From positions 1 to 35,382 of the forward strand of contig CALWTR010000032.1 in NCBI GenBank assembly GCA_944384525.1: 35,382 nucleotides of DNA, given 5' to 3'. The first letter of the stretch is position 1; every line of letters begins with the position of its first letter. The notes beneath the pieces were generated by a model, which saw only the letters and a list, made by a program, of their open reading frames with translations, did no database searches and had not been told where the DNA came from. This stretch comes from an uncultured Clostridia bacterium. Lineage in GTDB: Bacteria; Bacillota; Clostridia; Oscillospirales; CAG-272. Shown here piece by piece: positions 14,456 through 21,878 of the stretch. The position numbers and the translations under genes are program-made.

Positions 14456-15196
14456 ATGGATGATGAGATCAAACAGCAAGGCTCCGTACGGATACTCAGC
14501 CGTGAATACTGGAGGGACGCGGCAAAGCTTCTGTCAAACACCAGGGTCCTGACATATGCCGCGATGATAATCGCGCTGAGGGTAGCGGTAAAGCTCTGGC
14601 GGATACCGATCGCAGACGGCCTGTTCCTGACCTTTGACTGCTATGTGAACGCAATAGGCTCGATAGTTTACGGCCCCGTAGTCGCGTTGCTCGTCGGAGC
14701 AGTGAGCGACTCTCTGGGATGTATAATCGCTCCGTCCGGACCGTACTTTTTCCCGTTCATACTTGTTGAAATGAGCAGTTCGTTCATCTTCGCTCTGTTC
14801 CTTTGGCGGCAAAAGCTCGGGCCTTACAGAGTGCTTCTCTCAAAATTCAGCGTCAACTTCGTCAGCAATATAATCCTGACTTCCCTTATAATGAAGTGGA
14901 ATTATGCCGTCGTCTACGGATCGGAAAAGGCGTATCCTTTCATCAATGCGGTAAGAATAGTAAAAAATCTTATAACCTTCCCGATAGAGTCGATGCTGAT
15001 ATGCATAATACTCGGCGCGCTGATAAAACCGCTTAAAATACTCAAGCTGATCAGACCCGATCAAGAGGAGATGAAATTCGACACAAAGCATATTGTCACT
15101 ATTGCCGTACTGACTCTGCTTTCGATAGCGCTGATCCTCTTCTATATATTCTTCTTAAAAGATTATCTAGACGCACACAACATCAAGCTGTTGTGA
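14456..15196 (+). CDS. folT: Folate ECF transporter S component
   Basis: 246 residues from ATG 14456, GGAGG 9 nt upstream; an upstream frame extension reads through the riboswitch and is not coding. About six membrane helices: VLTYAAMIIALRVAVKLW, VYGPVVALLVGAVSDSLG, YFFPFILVEMSSSFIFALF, and more to ILFYIFFLKDYL near the C-terminus. The ALRVA..., GAVSDSLG and P-x-x-FPF pattern fits the FolT/ECF folate S component family, which binds folate and pairs with a shared energizing module (EcfA-A'-T), not present here. The THF riboswitch directly upstream confirms the substrate class. Confidence 0.9.
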   Translation: MDDEIKQQGSVRILSREYWRDAAKLLSNTRVLTYAAMIIALRVAVKLWRIPIADGLFLTFDCYVNAIGSIVYGPVVALLVGAVSDSLGCIIAPSGPYFFPFILVEMSSSFIFALFLWRQKLGPYRVLLSKFSVNFVSNIILTSLIMKWNYAVVYGSEKAYPFINAVRIVKNLITFPIESMLICIILGALIKPLKILKLIRPDQEEMKFDTKHIVTIAVLTLLSIALILFYIFFLKDYLDAHNIKLL

Positions 15197-15206
15197 CAGC
15201 GATATG

Positions 15207-15245
15207 AAATGCGCCGCCCGTATATATGGGCGGCGCATTTTTTAT
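15207..15245 (+). terminator. Terminator of folT
   Basis: AAATGCGCCGCCC (15207-15219) pairs with GGGCGGCGCATTT (15228-15240), followed by a T-run. Very strong, usable in both directions. Confidence 0.95.
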
Positions 15246-15346
15246 GCAGTTAACTGAAAAACGCATCGATATAAAATACGGCTCGGCGAATTCCCTCCCG
15301 CCGGCACGGAGACCTATGACAAAAAACGTACTGCTCGGTATCTGCA

Positions 15347-15380
15347 CAAAAAAAGGGACCCCGCCATCACACGGGGTCCC
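15347..15380 (-). terminator. Terminator of gap
   Basis: GGGACCCCG (15355-15363) pairs with CGGGGTCCC (15372-15380); on the minus strand the stem is followed by seven T. The gap between this and the folT terminator (15246-15346) holds nothing I recognise. Confidence 0.95.
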
Positions 15381-15411
15381 GAAAGCTGCGATCCGCCGGG
15401 CGCGCCGGAGA

Positions 15412-16431
15412 TCAAAGCTCTGCGAAATACTTTATGGTCCTTACCATCTGAGAGGTATAGGAGTTCTCGTTGTCGTACCAGGAAACTACCTGTACCTGAT
15501 AGGTATCGTCATCTATCTTAGCTACCATGGTCTGAGTAGCATCGAAGAGAGAACCGTATCTGATGCCTATAACGTCGGAGGAAACTATCTGCTCCTCAGT
15601 GTAGCCGAAGGACTCAGAAGAAGCTGCCTTCATAGCGGCGTTGATACCGTCTACTGTTATATCCTTGCCCTTTACGACTGCCACGAGGATCGTGGTAGAA
15701 CCGGTCGGAACGGGAACTCTCTGCGCGGAACCGATGAGCTTGCCGTTGAGCTCGGGGATAACGAGCCCGATAGCCTTTGCGGCGCCGGTAGAGTTAGGAA
15801 CAATATTTATGGAAGCTGCACGTGCACGGCGGAGGTCACCCTTTCTGTGAGGACCATCGAGGACCATCTGGTCGCCGGTAAATGCGTGTACGGTAGTCAT
15901 TATACCGCTCTGGATGGGAGCGTAATCATTGAGCGCCTTAGCCATAGGAGCAAGGCAGTTAGTTGTGCAGGATGCCGCAGAAATGATCTGATCATCCTTT
16001 GTGAGCGTCTTCTCGTTTACGGAATAAACGATGGTCTTGAGGTCCTTGCCTGCGGGAGCGGAGATAACGCACTTCTTTGCGCCGGCATTGATATGTGCCA
16101 TAGCCTTGTCCTTGGAAGTGTAGAAACCGGTGCACTCGAGAACGACGTCAACACCGATCTGTCCCCAGGGGAGATTTGCAGCGTCCTTCTCTGCATAGAT
16201 CTTGATGGTTTTTCCGTCGACCGTGATCGTGCCTTCTTCATCGTTTGCGGAAACAGTGTCAGCGAGAGCATATCTTCCCTGTGCGGAATCGTACTTGAGA
16301 AGATGAGCGAGCATCTTCGGGCTGGTAAGATCGTTTATAGCTACGACCTCATAACCCTCGGCATTGAACATCTGTCTGAAAGCGAGACGTCCGATACGGC
16401 CGAAACCGTTGATAGCAACTTTAACTGCCAT
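15412..16431 (-). CDS. gap: Glyceraldehyde-3-phosphate dehydrogenase, type I
   Basis: 339 residues. INGFGRIGR (7-15) is the NAD site and Asp34 in AINDLT indicates NAD preference. [12 protein letters not shown] has catalytic C155; the catalytic His lies in [23 protein letters not shown] closes the protein. It catalyses the oxidative phosphorylation of glyceraldehyde-3-P in glycolysis, cytoplasmic tetramer by family. GGAGG lies 9 nt before the ATG. Own strong promoter (16501-16529) and terminator: a single-gene unit, with no pgk or tpiA attached. Codon use is clean and biased, consistent with high expression. Confidence 0.98.
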   Translation of the reverse strand: MAVKVAINGFGRIGRLAFRQMFNAEGYEVVAINDLTSPKMLAHLLKYDSAQGRYALADTVSANDEEGTITVDGKTIKIYAEKDAANLPWGQIGVDVVLECTGFYTSKDKAMAHINAGAKKCVISAPAGKDLKTIVYSVNEKTLTKDDQIISAASCTTNCLAPMAKALNDYAPIQSGIMTTVHAFTGDQMVLDGPHRKGDLRRARAASINIVPNSTGAAKAIGLVIPELNGKLIGSAQRVPVPTGSTTILVAVVKGKDITVDGINAAMKAASSESFGYTEEQIVSSDVIGIRYGSLFDATQTMVAKIDDDTYQVQVVSWYDNENSYTSQMVRTIKYFAEL

Positions 16432-16500
16432 TTTTTTAATCCTCCAAATATTATTTTTTTAATAATCGAATTTATTACTGAGATATTTTCGCTGGTAATA

Positions 16501-16529
16501 ATTATAGCATATTTTCCTTAATTATACAA
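16501..16529 (-). promoter_or_regulatory. Promoter of gap (extended -10)
   Basis: Minus strand TTGTAT (16524-16529), 17 bp, TATAAT (16501-16506) preceded by TGC, an extended -10. Confidence 0.85.
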
Positions 16530-16593
16530 GTGGGCTCGTTACTTTTTTGTTTATCTTCATTCAATTTGTTTAATTAAGTAAAAAGTGACAAAA

Positions 16594-17325
16594 TCAGTTA
16601 TTGTTTTTTGTACATATTTTAAGTGTTTTGTCTGTAATTATTGTAAAAACGCCAGTAATGCTTTTAATTGCCGCACCGGCTCTACGCGGCTCAGAAATCA
16701 TACGGAAAAGCCACTCGAGATGCAGGCGCCTAAAAGGAGCGGGAGCGCGCTTTTTATCTCCGGCATAGACGTCGACGCTCCCGCCGAGAGCGCAAAAGCA
16801 GGATCCGGGCGACTTTTCGTGCAGGATACGGCAGGCGATCTCCTGCCTCGGACAGCCGGTACATATAAGAACGAGAGCGCGCCCGCACTTTGACAGTTTT
16901 GCCAACAGCTCCTCTTCATATTGATGATATCCATCGGTAAAATAAGGTATGACCGCTCCGTATTTTTCGGATAGCCGGAGTGCCGCGCGCCGCGCCGTCC
17001 CTTTCTTCCCTCCGACTATCATAACGGGTGTCCCCTCAGAGGCCGCCAGTTTGACCAGTGTCTCTCCCAGCTCCACGCCCGGCAGGACTCCGCATTTTAT
17101 CCCTCTGATACGCAGTGCGAGAGTAAGTCCGTATCCATCAGGAAATGCGAGCGAGGAAGCGTTCAAGGCATACGCGAGCTCGGCATTGACAGACGCCTCA
17201 TGAAGTATCGCCGGATTAGGGGTGCAGATCACTCCTCCCTCCCTGAGCGCCGCAGTCGCCATCTCAAGCGCCTCCTCCGCGCCTCCTACATCTATCCGTA
17301 TCCCCCTGAAAAAACACTGGTCCAT
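16594..17325 (-). CDS. WecG/TagA/CpsF family glycosyltransferase
   Basis: 243 residues from ATG 17325 with AAGAGG upstream; a longer frame to 17586 would cross the divergent promoter and TPP riboswitch and is rejected. Motifs: TPNPAILHEA (35-44), FPDGYG (61-66, conserved catalytic Asp), GCPRQE (157-162), GGSVDVYAG (171-179) and LEWLFRMISEPRR. Family members transfer N-acetylmannosamine(uronic acid) to undecaprenyl-PP-GlcNAc at the membrane face, e.g. in teichoic acid linkage or antigen synthesis. Here it stands alone, divergent from thiT and upstream of gap, so the glycan it serves is unknown. Confidence 0.9.
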   Translation of the reverse strand: MDQCFFRGIRIDVGGAEEALEMATAALREGGVICTPNPAILHEASVNAELAYALNASSLAFPDGYGLTLALRIRGIKCGVLPGVELGETLVKLAASEGTPVMIVGGKKGTARRAALRLSEKYGAVIPYFTDGYHQYEEELLAKLSKCGRALVLICTGCPRQEIACRILHEKSPGSCFCALGGSVDVYAGDKKRAPAPFRRLHLEWLFRMISEPRRAGAAIKSITGVFTIITDKTLKICTKNNN

Positions 17326-17338
17326 GTTAAAAAACCTC

Positions 17339-17366
17339 TTGACAACTGATTTTTTTGGTATATAAT
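17339..17366 (+). promoter_or_regulatory. Promoter of the TPP riboswitch-thiT transcript
   Basis: TTGACA (17339-17344), 16 bp, TATAAT (17361-17366). It starts only 14 bp from the divergent glycosyltransferase ATG, so the two units share a very compact regulatory region. Confidence 0.9.
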
Positions 17367-17390
17367 ATTTACAGCCGATTGAAAACCGAA

Positions 17391-17525
17391 TATCACAGGG
17401 GCGCGAAAGCCCTTTTCGACGCAGGCACTTAGCGGAGAGCTGCGGCGAACAAGGAGGAATAGCTGAGACGGGATGACCCGGACCCTTAAACCTGATACGG
17501 ATAATACCGTCGTAGGAAGATGATT
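17391..17525 (+). promoter_or_regulatory. TPP riboswitch (THI box) with enlarged P3
   Basis: Core blocks are ACAGGGG (17394-17400), GCTGAGA (17462-17468), GACCCGGACCCTTAAACCTG (to 17493), GATACGGATAATACCG and CGTAGGAAGAT. Between ACAGGGG and GCTGAGA lie about 60 nt instead of the usual 15-25. They form extra stems CGAAA/TTTTCG and CGCAG/CTGCG, an expanded P3. Thiamine pyrophosphate binding is established for the class; the following terminator implies transcriptional control of thiT. Confidence 0.95.
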
Positions 17526-17560
17526 TTTCACATGAATTTTTCATATGAACGTAAATGATT

Positions 17561-17596
17561 TTGCCGCACGGTGTTTTCTGCGGCAATTTTTTATTT
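17561..17596 (+). terminator. Riboswitch-controlled terminator before thiT
   Basis: TTGCCGC (17561-17567) pairs with GCGGCAA (17580-17586), followed by TTTTTTATTTT. It lies between the TPP aptamer and the ATG. Formed when TPP is bound, by analogy. Confidence 0.88.
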
Positions 17597-17610
17597 TACG
17601 GAGGTTCGCA

Positions 17611-18243
17611 ATGAACAACAGAAGAACTAATCTTACAAAGCTCTGCGAGTGCGCGATCATGCTGGCGCTCGCGACAGCCCTCTCCTATGTGGTACTGTGG
17701 GAAATGCCTCAAGGCGGCACGGTAACGCTGATGTCTATGCTCCCGATACTTATAGTCGGATACAAAAACGGACTGGGTTGGGGCCTAGGCACCGGACTTG
17801 CCTTCTCTCTTATACAGCTCCTTCAGGGACTCAGCAATTTTTCATATTGCCAGACGGCAGGCGCGGTAATCATATGCACTCTTTTCGACTATATAATACC
17901 GTTCACCGTTCTCGGAGCCGTAGCGCTTTTCCGCCCGCTTGACAGAAAGCGTCACATGCTCGGCTTTTATGTCGGTACCGGTACCGTCATATTCATAAGA
18001 TTCGTATGCCACTTCATCTCCGGAGTGACCATATGGAAACAGCTTGCGCCGGAAGGTATGGGCCCATGGCTCTATTCTTTCGTATATCAGATAACCTATC
18101 TTTTGCCCGAACTTGCGCTCGTTTTGATAGGCGGAGCGCTCATTTTCGACAGCCACGCCCGCCGGATCCTCGGAATAGACCGCGATTATGCAAATCGCAA
18201 GGCGTCCGCATCCGACAACAAAGAGGACAAAAGCGAAAAGTGA
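17611..18243 (+). CDS. thiT: Thiamine ECF transporter S component
   Basis: 210 residues from ATG 17611, GGAGG 6 nt upstream. Six predicted helices. LWEMPQGGTVTLMSMLPIL near the N-terminus is the signature thiamine-binding region of ThiT; FVCHFISGVTIW and YQITYLLPELAL line the later helices. The charged tail (about 185-210) is cytoplasmic and rich in Lys, Asp and Glu. It binds thiamine and couples to the ECF module, which is not in the window. The TPP riboswitch directly upstream supports the substrate. Confidence 0.95.
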   Translation: MNNRRTNLTKLCECAIMLALATALSYVVLWEMPQGGTVTLMSMLPILIVGYKNGLGWGLGTGLAFSLIQLLQGLSNFSYCQTAGAVIICTLFDYIIPFTVLGAVALFRPLDRKRHMLGFYVGTGTVIFIRFVCHFISGVTIWKQLAPEGMGPWLYSFVYQITYLLPELALVLIGGALIFDSHARRILGIDRDYANRKASASDNKEDKSEK

Positions 18244-18269
18244 AAAGAGATGAAAAATCTCACTTTTGC

Positions 18270-18298
18270 TTGACTTGTTCACCAAAATACTGTATAAT
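18270..18298 (+). promoter_or_regulatory. Promoter of rnpB
   Basis: TTGACT (18270-18275), 17 bp, TATAAT (18293-18298). No terminator is seen between thiT and this promoter. Confidence 0.93.
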
Positions 18299-18308
18299 GT
18301 AACCGCAT

Positions 18309-18667
18309 GCGGGCGGCGCAATCGCGCGGTATGTTGCCGAAAGGTATTACCGTGAGGAAAGTCCGGGCTTCGCAGGGCAGGATAACGGATAACGTCCGCC
18401 GAGGGAAACCTCCGGGAAAGTGCAACAGAAATAAACCGCCGGCTCTGCCGGTAAGGATGGAAAGGCGAGGTAAGAGCTCACCCGTCCCCACGGTAACGCG
18501 GGGTCGCTGTAAACCCTATCCGAAGCAACACCTATGAGAGAGCGAAAGCTGCGGCGGCCCGCCGAAATCTCTTGGTGGCAGGGTCTTTTGACCTGAACAC
18601 GCCGGTGACGGCGTGTGAAGATAGATGATTGCGGCCGAAAGGCACAGAACCCGGCTTACAAGCCCGC
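18309..18667 (+). ncRNA. rnpB: RNase P RNA (type A)
   Basis: The catalytic RNA that matures tRNA 5' ends. Ends pair as P1: GCGGGC (18309-18314) with GCCCGC (18662-18667). Universal blocks: GAGGAAAGTCCGGGC (18353-18367), ACAGAAATAAACCGCC, GGTAAGGATGGAAAGGCGAG, AAGAGCTCACC, and near the 3' end AGATAGATGATTGC and ACAGAACCCGGCTTA. Order and lengths fit ancestral type A, usual in Clostridia. Ends are good to a few nucleotides. Confidence 0.97.
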
Positions 18668-18709
18668 TTGCATTACTTTTATATAAAATTATATAAAACT
18701 CCGCTTATT

Positions 18710-18738
18710 AAAGCCCCGCCGCCGATGCGGGGCTTTTT
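18710..18738 (+). terminator. Terminator of rnpB
   Basis: AAAGCCCCGC (18710-18719) pairs with GCGGGGCTTT, then TTT. Confidence 0.92.
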
Positions 18739-18769
18739 CGTCCCGAAAATGACAAATGCGTTTTTCTTA

Positions 18770-18798
18770 TTGACAAACTCGACGTATTATGGTATAAT
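18770..18798 (+). promoter_or_regulatory. Promoter of the Mn riboswitch-ATPase transcript
   Basis: TTGACA (18770-18775), 17 bp, TATAAT (18793-18798): perfect consensus. Confidence 0.95.
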
Positions 18799-18827
18799 CT
18801 GCCCGTATGGGATATATTCTCAAATAT

Positions 18828-18914
18828 ATATGGGGGAGTAGTTCCACTTAGGTGCGAAAGGTCAACAGCATGACGGCATACGTCTGGTCTTTTGGTTATG
18901 AACGAGACTCATAT
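18828..18914 (+). promoter_or_regulatory. yybP-ykoY (Mn2+) riboswitch
   Basis: GGGGGAGTAG (18832-18841) and GAACGAGACTC (18900-18910) are the two conserved loops of this class. P1 is ATATGGG (18828-18834) with CTCATAT (18908-18914), one G-U. Mn2+ sensing is established for yybP-ykoY RNAs. The 3' strand of P1 is shared with the terminator stem that follows, the standard ON-switch layout. Confidence 0.92.
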
Positions 18915-18957
18915 ACAGCCTGATCGTCAGCTGTATATGGGTCTTATTTGCTTTTTA
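18910..18957 (+). terminator. Riboswitch-controlled terminator before the ATPase
   Basis: CATATACAGC (18910-18919) pairs exactly with GCTGTATATG (18930-18939), then GTCTTATTTGCTTTTT. CATAT is also the P1 3' strand, so metal-stabilised P1 should prevent this stem. Confidence 0.88.
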
Positions 18958-19040
18958 TCTGCTACTTATTTTTGTCACCTGATAACGCGGTTATACACCC
19001 CCGCGGCACTCAAGCCGAAGATCAACACAAGGAGGATACG

Positions 19041-21725
19041 ATGAAAGAATATTTACGCGGCGCCGACGAGGTACTGTCGGAGCTCAAGACCTCGCGCGAT
19101 GGCCTTTCTAATGAAGAGGCGCGGGCGCGACTTGAACAGCACGGCCCGAACAAGCTGAAGGAGGGCAAAAAAGAAACTCTGCTACACCGCTTTCTGAAGC
19201 AGCTCGCGGAGCCGATGACTATAATCCTCATTGTCGCCGCAGTAATATCCGGGATAATGGCGATATACAAATCTAAGGAGGCTGGACACTTCTCCTTCCC
19301 CGTCGATACCGTCATAATACTCGCCGTTGTAATAATAAACGCGGTGCTCGGAGTATTTCAGGAGAGCAAGGCGGAAAAAGCAATAGCCGCACTTCAGGAG
19401 ATCGCCGCCGCAACGTCAAAGGTGATACGCGGCGGACACATGGTCACCGTCAAGAGCGAGGAGCTCACTGTCGGAGATATAATAGTGCTCGAGGCCGGTG
19501 ACGCCGTCCCCGCAGATGCGAGGATAATAGAATGTGCGAGCATGAAGGTCGAGGAGGCGGCACTTACAGGTGAATCCGTCCCGGTGACCAAGCATGACTC
19601 CGCCATATCAGTATCTGACGGAAAAGACGTGCCTCTCGGAGATAGGAAAAACATGGTATACATGGGGAGCACTGTCGTTTACGGAAGGGGCAAGGCGGTC
19701 ATATGCGCCGTAGGTATGGATACCGAAATGGGAAAGATCGCGGACGCGCTGACCAACGCGCAGGAGGGCAAAACTCCGCTCCAGATAAAACTCACTCAGC
19801 TCTCCAAAATACTGACCTATCTTGTCGTCGGGATATGCGCCGTAATATTTGTGATAAACATTGTCCGCTCCCTGGTAACGGACGGCTCCGTCTCGCTTGA
19901 AGGGGTACTCGACACATTTATGATAGCGGTATCGCTTGCGGTAGCTGCGATACCCGAGGGACTTGCAACGGTAGTTACGATAGTTCTCTCGATAGGCGTT
20001 ACCAACATGTCGAAGCGCAACGCGATAATAAGGAAACTCACTGCAGTCGAGACTCTCGGCTGCACTCAGATAATATGCTCAGACAAGACCGGAACGCTCA
20101 CGCAAAATAAAATGACTGTCGTGGAGCATTACGGAGATGATGAAAAACTGACGGCAAACGCCATGTCTCTCTGCTCGGACGCGGAAATTGACGAGAGCAC
20201 CGGAGATGCGGTCGGAGAGCCGACGGAATGCGCGCTCGTAAACTTTGCATACAAGCTCGGACTCAACAAGAACGAACAGAAACGCATCCTTGTCCGGATA
20301 GGCGAGATCCCGTTCGACTCGGGAAGAAAAATGATGACGACCGTACACCGCGCGGAAAACGGAGAGATAATCCAGTTTACGAAGGGCGCGCCAGACGAGA
20401 TACTCAAACGCTGCGTATCCTATCTCGACGGAGGGAAAGAGCTGCCGCTCGACGACGCGGCAAGAGAGAAGATCCTCGCCGCCAACAAGGATATGGCTGA
20501 CCGTGCGCTCAGAGTCCTTGCGGTAGCTCGCCGTACCCATGCGGAAGAGCCTAAAATATATGAGTCCGACGCGCTTGAAAATTCTCTTGTATTCATAGGA
20601 CTTACCGGAATGATAGATCCCGTGCGTCCGGAAGTAAAGCCCGCGATCGATGAGTGCCGCAGTGCCGGCATACGTCCTATAATGATAACCGGTGATCACA
20701 AGGACACCGCCGTGGCGATAGCGCTCCAGCTCGGGATAATAAAATCTCCTTCAGAGGCGATAACCGGCGCGGAGCTCGACGATATAAGCGACGAGGAATT
20801 CGAAAACAAAGTGACGGAATACTCTGTTTACGCCCGCGTCCAGCCCGAGCACAAAACCAGGATAGTCAACGCATGGAGAAAGCGCGGTATGGTCACGGCG
20901 ATGACCGGAGACGGCGTCAATGACGCGCCCTCGATCAAGAACGCCGATATAGGCGTGGGCATGGGAATAACCGGAACGGACGTCACCAAAAATGTCGCCG
21001 ATATGATACTTGCCGACGACAATTTTGCCACAATAGTCTCCGCAGTCGGAGAGGGGCGCAGGATATACGACAATATACGCAAATCGATACAGTTCCTCCT
21101 CGCCTCCAACCTCTCCGAGGTGCTCGCGATATTCTTTGCGACGATACTCGGCTTCAAGATACTCCTCCCGGTACAGCTGCTCTGGATAAACCTTATAACA
21201 GACTGTTTCCCTGCCCTGTCTCTGGGTATGGAAAAGCCGGAAGAGGATATAATGAAACGCGCTCCGCGCAGCTCGAAAGAGGGGATATTCTCGGGCGGGC
21301 TCGGATTTGCAGTAGCCTATCAGGGCATTATAGTAACACTTATAACTATGACGGCATTCTTTATAGGTCACTATTTCGAGTACGGTACATTTTTGGAGCT
21401 GACCGACAGCACGCACGGTACGACGATGGCGTTCCTCACACTGTCGATGTGCGAGATATTCCACGCATTCAACATGCGCTCGATGCACGGCTCTATCTTC
21501 CGCATAAAGTCTCAGAACGTATGGCTCTGGGGCGCAGGGATACTCTCGCTTTTGCTCACTACGCTCGTAATTGAGGTGCCCTTCCTCGCAAAAGCTTTCG
21601 GCTTTGTTGAGAACGGTCTCGGCGCAAAAGAGTATTTCATAGCGCTCGGCCTGTCCTTCCTGATCATACCGATAGTAGAGGTCATAAAGCTGATAACTGC
21701 GAAGAAGTACAGAGTCAAAAAATAA
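19041..21725 (+). CDS. P-type IIA cation-translocating ATPase (Ca2+/Mn2+ type)
   Basis: 894 residues from ATG 19041 with AAGGAGG 5 nt upstream. The domain order is complete: N-terminal cation ATPase domain, M1-M2, actuator with LTGES (175-179), M3-M4 with IPEGL (304-308), phosphorylation site SDKTGTLT (Asp348), KGAPDEIL nucleotide site, MTGDGVNDAP near residue 620, and M5-M10. M5 NLSEVLAIF and M6 NLITDCFPALSLG carry the ion ligands of SERCA/PMR1-type pumps. ATP-driven export of Ca2+ or Mn2+ across the plasma membrane. The Mn2+ riboswitch upstream argues for Mn2+ efflux as the physiological role; the fold alone cannot separate the two. Confidence 0.95.
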   Translation: MKEYLRGADEVLSELKTSRDGLSNEEARARLEQHGPNKLKEGKKETLLHRFLKQLAEPMTIILIVAAVISGIMAIYKSKEAGHFSFPVDTVIILAVVIINAVLGVFQESKAEKAIAALQEIAAATSKVIRGGHMVTVKSEELTVGDIIVLEAGDAVPADARIIECASMKVEEAALTGESVPVTKHDSAISVSDGKDVPLGDRKNMVYMGSTVVYGRGKAVICAVGMDTEMGKIADALTNAQEGKTPLQIKLTQLSKILTYLVVGICAVIFVINIVRSLVTDGSVSLEGVLDTFMIAVSLAVAAIPEGLATVVTIVLSIGVTNMSKRNAIIRKLTAVETLGCTQIICSDKTGTLTQNKMTVVEHYGDDEKLTANAMSLCSDAEIDESTGDAVGEPTECALVNFAYKLGLNKNEQKRILVRIGEIPFDSGRKMMTTVHRAENGEIIQFTKGAPDEILKRCVSYLDGGKELPLDDAAREKILAANKDMADRALRVLAVARRTHAEEPKIYESDALENSLVFIGLTGMIDPVRPEVKPAIDECRSAGIRPIMITGDHKDTAVAIALQLGIIKSPSEAITGAELDDISDEEFENKVTEYSVYARVQPEHKTRIVNAWRKRGMVTAMTGDGVNDAPSIKNADIGVGMGITGTDVTKNVADMILADDNFATIVSAVGEGRRIYDNIRKSIQFLLASNLSEVLAIFFATILGFKILLPVQLLWINLITDCFPALSLGMEKPEEDIMKRAPRSSKEGIFSGGLGFAVAYQGIIVTLITMTAFFIGHYFEYGTFLELTDSTHGTTMAFLTLSMCEIFHAFNMRSMHGSIFRIKSQNVWLWGAGILSLLLTTLVIEVPFLAKAFGFVENGLGAKEYFIALGLSFLIIPIVEVIKLITAKKYRVKK

Positions 21726-21763
21726 AACATACCGCCCGGGAATGTCCCGGGCCGTATGTTTTT
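21725..21763 (+). terminator. Terminator of the ATPase gene
   Basis: AACATAC-C-GCCCGGGA pairs with TCCCGGGC-C-GTATGTT (one C-C mismatch, 3-nt loop), then TTT. Confidence 0.93.
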
Positions 21764-21809
21764 GCCCTCGATCAGTCAAAAAATCCCTCTCAACTTTTAG
21801 CTCCGGCTA

Positions 21810-21838
21810 TGGAAAAAGCAGTTCGGATATGATATAAT
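21810..21838 (+). promoter_or_regulatory. Promoter of topB (extended -10)
   Basis: TGGAAA (21810-21815), 17 bp, TATAAT (21833-21838) preceded by TGA. Confidence 0.7.
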
Positions 21839-21878
21839 GATAATATGTTTAACAATGAATCCCGATCCGGAGGTATAA

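Noticed and set aside
15226..16521. Long open frame (431 codons) on the plus strand opposite gap
   Set aside because: Entirely antisense to a highly conserved gap gene, crosses its terminator and promoter, has no domain I recognise; an artefact of biased codon use.
17326..17586. Longer start for the WecG/TagA-like protein
   Set aside because: Would translate the TPP riboswitch and thiT promoter in antisense; the family start and AAGAGG fit 17325.
20751..21779. 342-codon minus-strand frame opposite the P-type ATPase
   Set aside because: Arg/Tyr-rich antisense translation of conserved ATPase sequence, crosses the terminator at 21725-21763; not a gene.
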